A DNA stretch of 64,000 nt from Pantoea sp. RIT-PI-b. GTDB taxonomy: Bacteria; Pseudomonadota; Gammaproteobacteria; Enterobacterales; Enterobacteriaceae. Below, piece after piece: positions 61,076 through 64,000 of this stretch. The stretch is taken from contig NZ_LGIS01000013.1 of NCBI RefSeq assembly GCF_001187905.1, positions 1 through 64,000 on the forward strand. The letters run 5' to 3'. Within the stretch, counting starts at the first letter, position 1, and the number at the start of each line of letters is the position of its first letter. Made by a program: the position numbers and the translations under genes. The notes under the pieces are model-generated. The model worked only from the letters and a program-made list of their open reading frames with translations, was not told the DNA's origin and did no database searches.

Positions 61076-62704
61076 ATGAATTGGCACACCCACACCGTAT
61101 TCAATCAGCCCCAGCCGCTCAGCAACAGCAACCTGTTTACCCGCGATAGCGCCTTGTGCGAGGCAGTGGTACGCGAAGGCGCCAGCTGGGACCGCGAATG
61201 GCTGGCTTCCGTTGGGCTGCAGCTGGGCAGCGCCGAATCCCTTGAATTAGGGCGATTGGCTAACGTAGAAGCGCCGGAGCTGCTGCGCTACAACGCGCGC
61301 GGGGAGCGTCTCGACGAAGTACGTTTTCATCCAGCATGGCATCTGCTGATGCAGGGACTGTGTGCCAGCCGGCTGCACAATCTCAGCTGGCAGCCCGATG
61401 TACAGCCGCAGGCGATGGTGGCGCGTGCCGCCAGATTTATCCTGCATGCCCAGGTCGAAGCGGGCTCGCTGTGCCCGGTGACCATGACGCACGCCGCGAT
61501 TCCACTGCTGCAGAATCATCTGCCAGAACCTTATGCTGACTGGCGCGAAGCCTTGCTCAGCGATCGCTACGATGCGCATCATCTGCCGGGCAATAAGAAA
61601 CGCGGCCTATTAATTGGCATGGGCATGACGGAAAAGCAGGGCGGTACCGATGTGTTGAGCAACACCACGCGCGCTGAACCGCTTGGCGTGCTCGGGCCGG
61701 GCGCAGCGTATCGCATCACCGGTCATAAATGGTTTTTCTCCGTGCCGCAAAGCGATGCGCATCTGATTTTGGCGCAAACCCCGCAAGGACTGAGCTGCTT
61801 CTTCCTGCCACGCCTGCTGCCGGACGGCACGCGCAACGCGATTCGCATTGAACGTCTCAAAGACAAACTCGGTAATCGCTCCAACGCCAGTGCTGAAGTG
61901 GAGTTTCAGGATGCGGTGGGTTGGCTGATGGGCGAAGAGGGCGAGGGCGTGCGGCTGATCCTGAAAATGGGCGGCATGACGCGCTTCGACTGCGCGTTAG
62001 GTAGCCATGGGCAGATGCGCCGGGCGCTATCGATTGCCATCCATCATGCGCAGCAGCGCCAGGTGATGGGCAAAAACCTTATTGATCAGCCGCTGATGCG
62101 CGCAGTGCTGGCGCAGCAGGCGCTGCAGCTGGAAGGGCAAACCGCGCTGCTAATGCGTCTGGCTCGCGCCTGGTCTACCCCCGCCAGCGAACATGAACGC
62201 TTATATGCCCGCTTGTTCACACCCGCCGCTAAGTTCGCCGTCTGCCAGGCGGGGATGCCCTTTGTGGCGGAAGCGATGGAAGCGCTGGGCGGCATCGGCT
62301 ACTGCGAAGAGAGCGAACTGCCGCGGCTGTATCGTGAAATGCCGGTTAACAGCATCTGGGAAGGCTCTGGCAACGTCATGTGCCTTGATGTACTGCGCGT
62401 GATGGGGCGCCATTCTGAAGTGATAGCCATGCTGCATGATGAATTTGATGCGGTTAAAGGCAGCAATCGCCATTTCGATCGCCGCTGGCGCCAGCTGCGT
62501 TTGCAGCTCGCCCATGTGCGAGAAGAGCAGGCGCGAGACGTCACGCGTGAACTGTTTTTACTGGCCAGTGCTGCGATCCTGCTAAAAGTGGCCGAACCGC
62601 CGTTGGCTGATGGCTGGTGTCAGCAGCATCTCGATATGCGCGGCAAACGCGCCTTAACTGACGATCTCTGCGCGCGCTTACTGTTGCGCTCCAGTGCTGG
62701 CTGA
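61076..62704 (+). CDS. aidB: Acyl-CoA dehydrogenase-like protein AidB
   Basis: 542-aa FAD-binding protein of the acyl-CoA dehydrogenase family, induced by alkylation (Ada) and acid in E. coli and thought to shield DNA from alkylating agents. Visible: MTEKQGGTDVLSNTTRAEPL, FFSVPQSDAHLILAQT, and the C-terminal DNA-binding-like domain. Length close to the 541 aa of E. coli AidB. SD AGGAGGACG. Its last 27 nt overlap the 3' end of convergent bsmA. Confidence 0.96.
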   Translation: MNWHTHTVFNQPQPLSNSNLFTRDSALCEAVVREGASWDREWLASVGLQLGSAESLELGRLANVEAPELLRYNARGERLDEVRFHPAWHLLMQGLCASRLHNLSWQPDVQPQAMVARAARFILHAQVEAGSLCPVTMTHAAIPLLQNHLPEPYADWREALLSDRYDAHHLPGNKKRGLLIGMGMTEKQGGTDVLSNTTRAEPLGVLGPGAAYRITGHKWFFSVPQSDAHLILAQTPQGLSCFFLPRLLPDGTRNAIRIERLKDKLGNRSNASAEVEFQDAVGWLMGEEGEGVRLILKMGGMTRFDCALGSHGQMRRALSIAIHHAQQRQVMGKNLIDQPLMRAVLAQQALQLEGQTALLMRLARAWSTPASEHERLYARLFTPAAKFAVCQAGMPFVAEAMEALGGIGYCEESELPRLYREMPVNSIWEGSGNVMCLDVLRVMGRHSEVIAMLHDEFDAVKGSNRHFDRRWRQLRLQLAHVREEQARDVTRELFLLASAAILLKVAEPPLADGWCQQHLDMRGKRALTDDLCARLLLRSSAG

Positions 62705-63004
62705 TGGCGCACCATACAGAATGGCGGTGGCGTACCAGAAGCTGGGAATAGTGGTCTCATCCAGCATCACAATTTGATAATAGACCGCGCCCGCCTGATT
62801 GGCTTTGGCGGCAATGGCACGCTGAGCATCATCCGGCGAACCACGCGTGGTGGCGGTGATGTTGCCCAGTTTTGGCAGACCGAAACTCTGCGCGCGCGAA
62901 ATTTCCTGCGCCTGACTGCCCGGCGGCGGCGGCGCTTGTGGTGTGGTGGTGAAAGCAGCGCAGCCGCTGAGTAGCAGAGTCAACGTCAGAAAGAGAGTAC
63001 GCAT
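62678..63004 (-). CDS. bsmA: Biofilm peroxide resistance lipoprotein BsmA
   Basis: 108-aa lipoprotein (E. coli YjfO/BsmA) of the same DUF1471 family as the yhcN-type genes. Lipobox LLLSGC with the lipidated cysteine near residue 15, a Pro-rich spacer, then LGNITATTRGSPDDAQRAIAAKANQAGAVYYQIV. E. coli BsmA helps biofilm stress tolerance. Start at MRTLFLT chosen by signal structure and SD GGAG. Convergent with aidB, tail-to-tail overlap of 27 nt. Confidence 0.92.
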   Translation of the reverse strand: MRTLFLTLTLLLSGCAAFTTTPQAPPPPGSQAQEISRAQSFGLPKLGNITATTRGSPDDAQRAIAAKANQAGAVYYQIVMLDETTIPSFWYATAILYGAPSASTGAQQ

Positions 63005-63058
63005 AGCAACTCCAGAAGGAGGAAGATGGCTCAAGTGTATGCCATCTTCCCCGTGCTT

Positions 63059-64000
63059 TTAGTCCTTCAGATGAAAAATGCTTACCAGCTGTGTCAGATG
63101 ATGGCCTTTTTTGCTCAGATGATTAGCCGTGGTTTCCGATTGGTTAATCATATCGCTGCTTTGATGCGTTGCCTGGCTGATGTGATTCATCGCCAGATTA
63201 ACCTGACCAATCCCCGCCGCCTGTTCCTGCGCAGCGATATTGATCTCACCCATCAACGTCTTGACCTGCTCGATATGATTGACGATATGACTCATCGCAT
63301 CGCGCGTTTGCTCCGACAGCGTATGCCCGGCCGCCACTTTATCGATTGAGCTGGCAATCAAGCCATCGATCTCTTTAGCCGCCGTTGCACTGCGCTGCGC
63401 CAGCGCACGTACTTCTGCCGCCACTACCGCGAAGCCTTTGCCGTGTTCACCGGCGCGTGCGGCCTCAACGGCGGCATTCAACGCCAGAATGTTGGTCTGG
63501 AACGCAATCGACTCAATCACATGGGTGATATCGGCGATACTCTGCGACGCCACGCGAATCTCCGACATGGTTTCCACCGAACGTGCCACGGTGCTTCCGC
63601 CATGATTCACGGTATTGGCTGCTTCACCCACCAGCGCCATTGCCTGACGCACGTTGGCCGCGGTTTGCGCCACCGTAGCACCAAACTGCTCCATGCTGGC
63701 CGAGGTTTCCTCCACGCTGCTGGCCTGGCGACCAATCTGTTCGCTGATGCTAGAGCTGCTGGCGGCGATGGTGTCGGTGCCGCTGCTGATCTCGCGCGCG
63801 GCCGAGCGCACCTGGCTGACGACTTTCTCCAATCCATCGCCAATGCCATTAATCGCGCTAACCAGCTGACCGATTTCATCACGACGTGAGGAGTCGAGAT
63901 GCGCCTGCAGATTACCGGCAGCATACTGTTCCGCCAGATGAATCACCTGCTGTAGCGGACGGGTAATGGCGCGGCGGCTGTACCACATAAAGCTAATGGC
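63059..64000 (-). CDS. Methyl-accepting chemotaxis protein, 3' part (truncated by the window edge)
   Basis: The visible 313 codons are the C-terminal part; the frame stays open to the right edge, so the gene starts outside. Order: end of a membrane helix, HAMP domain ([19 protein letters not shown]), then the receptor signalling domain with [29 protein letters not shown] and the hairpin tip [40 protein letters not shown]. It ends in LVSIFHLKD without the NWETF-type CheR/CheB tether, so it is likely a minor receptor. The ligand domain is not visible. Confidence 0.93.
   Translation of the reverse strand, partial: AISFMWYSRRAITRPLQQVIHLAEQYAAGNLQAHLDSSRRDEIGQLVSAINGIGDGLEKVVSQVRSAAREISSGTDTIAASSSSISEQIGRQASSVEETSASMEQFGATVAQTAANVRQAMALVGEAANTVNHGGSTVARSVETMSEIRVASQSIADITHVIESIAFQTNILALNAAVEAARAGEHGKGFAVVAAEVRALAQRSATAAKEIDGLIASSIDKVAAGHTLSEQTRDAMSHIVNHIEQVKTLMGEINIAAQEQAAGIGQVNLAMNHISQATHQSSDMINQSETTANHLSKKGHHLTQLVSIFHLKD

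Overview
The window is chromosomal DNA from a gamma-proteobacterium of the order Enterobacterales. Fis, MreB, Hfq, PurA, TldD and almost every other protein read as close orthologues of the Escherichia coli proteins, and most gene order is the E. coli order. aroQ and msrPQ lying next to accBC, the three tandem yhcN-type genes, and mdh running directly into mscM-psd suggest an Erwinia/Pantoea-type lineage rather than Escherichia. That placement is an inference from memory of gene order. It was not computed.

Region by region: 1-404 is the 3' end of a ribosomal RNA operon (5S, tRNA-Thr, 5S, terminator), as in E. coli rrnD. 469-4790 holds the nitrogen-regulated polar amino acid ABC transporter (minus strand) with a sigma-54 promoter. 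5171-6571 is dusB-fis. 6910-11855 is prmA, panF, yhdT, accC, accB and aroQ (minus strand). 12088-13695 is the periplasmic methionine sulfoxide reductase MsrPQ. 14020-26480 runs rightward through csrD, mreBCD, maf, rng, yhdP and tldD (RNA decay control, cell shape, envelope). 26522-30835 is the aromatic acid efflux locus aaeR/aaeXAB. 30916-34665 has an aldehyde dehydrogenase, yhcO, three tandem yhcN-type genes and argR. mdh follows. From 36076 the order is that of E. coli minute 94-95: mscM, psd, rsgA, orn, three tRNA-Gly genes, a DnaA-box cluster where E. coli has datA, queG, nnr, tsaE, amiB, mutL, miaA, hfq, hflX, hflK, hflC, yjeT, purA, nsrR, rnr, rlmB and aidB. bsmA and the 3' part of a chemotaxis receptor gene close the window.

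Functionally this is nearly all core genome: translation and RNA maturation (5S, tRNAs, dusB, prmA, rng, orn, queG, tsaE, miaA, rnr, rlmB, rsgA), envelope growth (mreBCD, amiB, psd, yhdP, mscM), fatty acid precursor supply (panF, accBC), and global regulators (fis, argR, hfq, csrD, nsrR). There is no prophage, insertion sequence, CRISPR array or toxin cluster. The non-coding DNA is more informative than the coding DNA: a datA-like DnaA-box cluster, four copies of one palindromic repeat of about 100-125 bp (two inside the tRNA-Gly transcription unit), a sigma-54/NtrC control region, paired ARG boxes, and a 24-bp palindromic operator before a yhcN-type gene. I did not find a convincing new multi-gene system. 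The best candidates for further work are the repeat family and the datA-like region.
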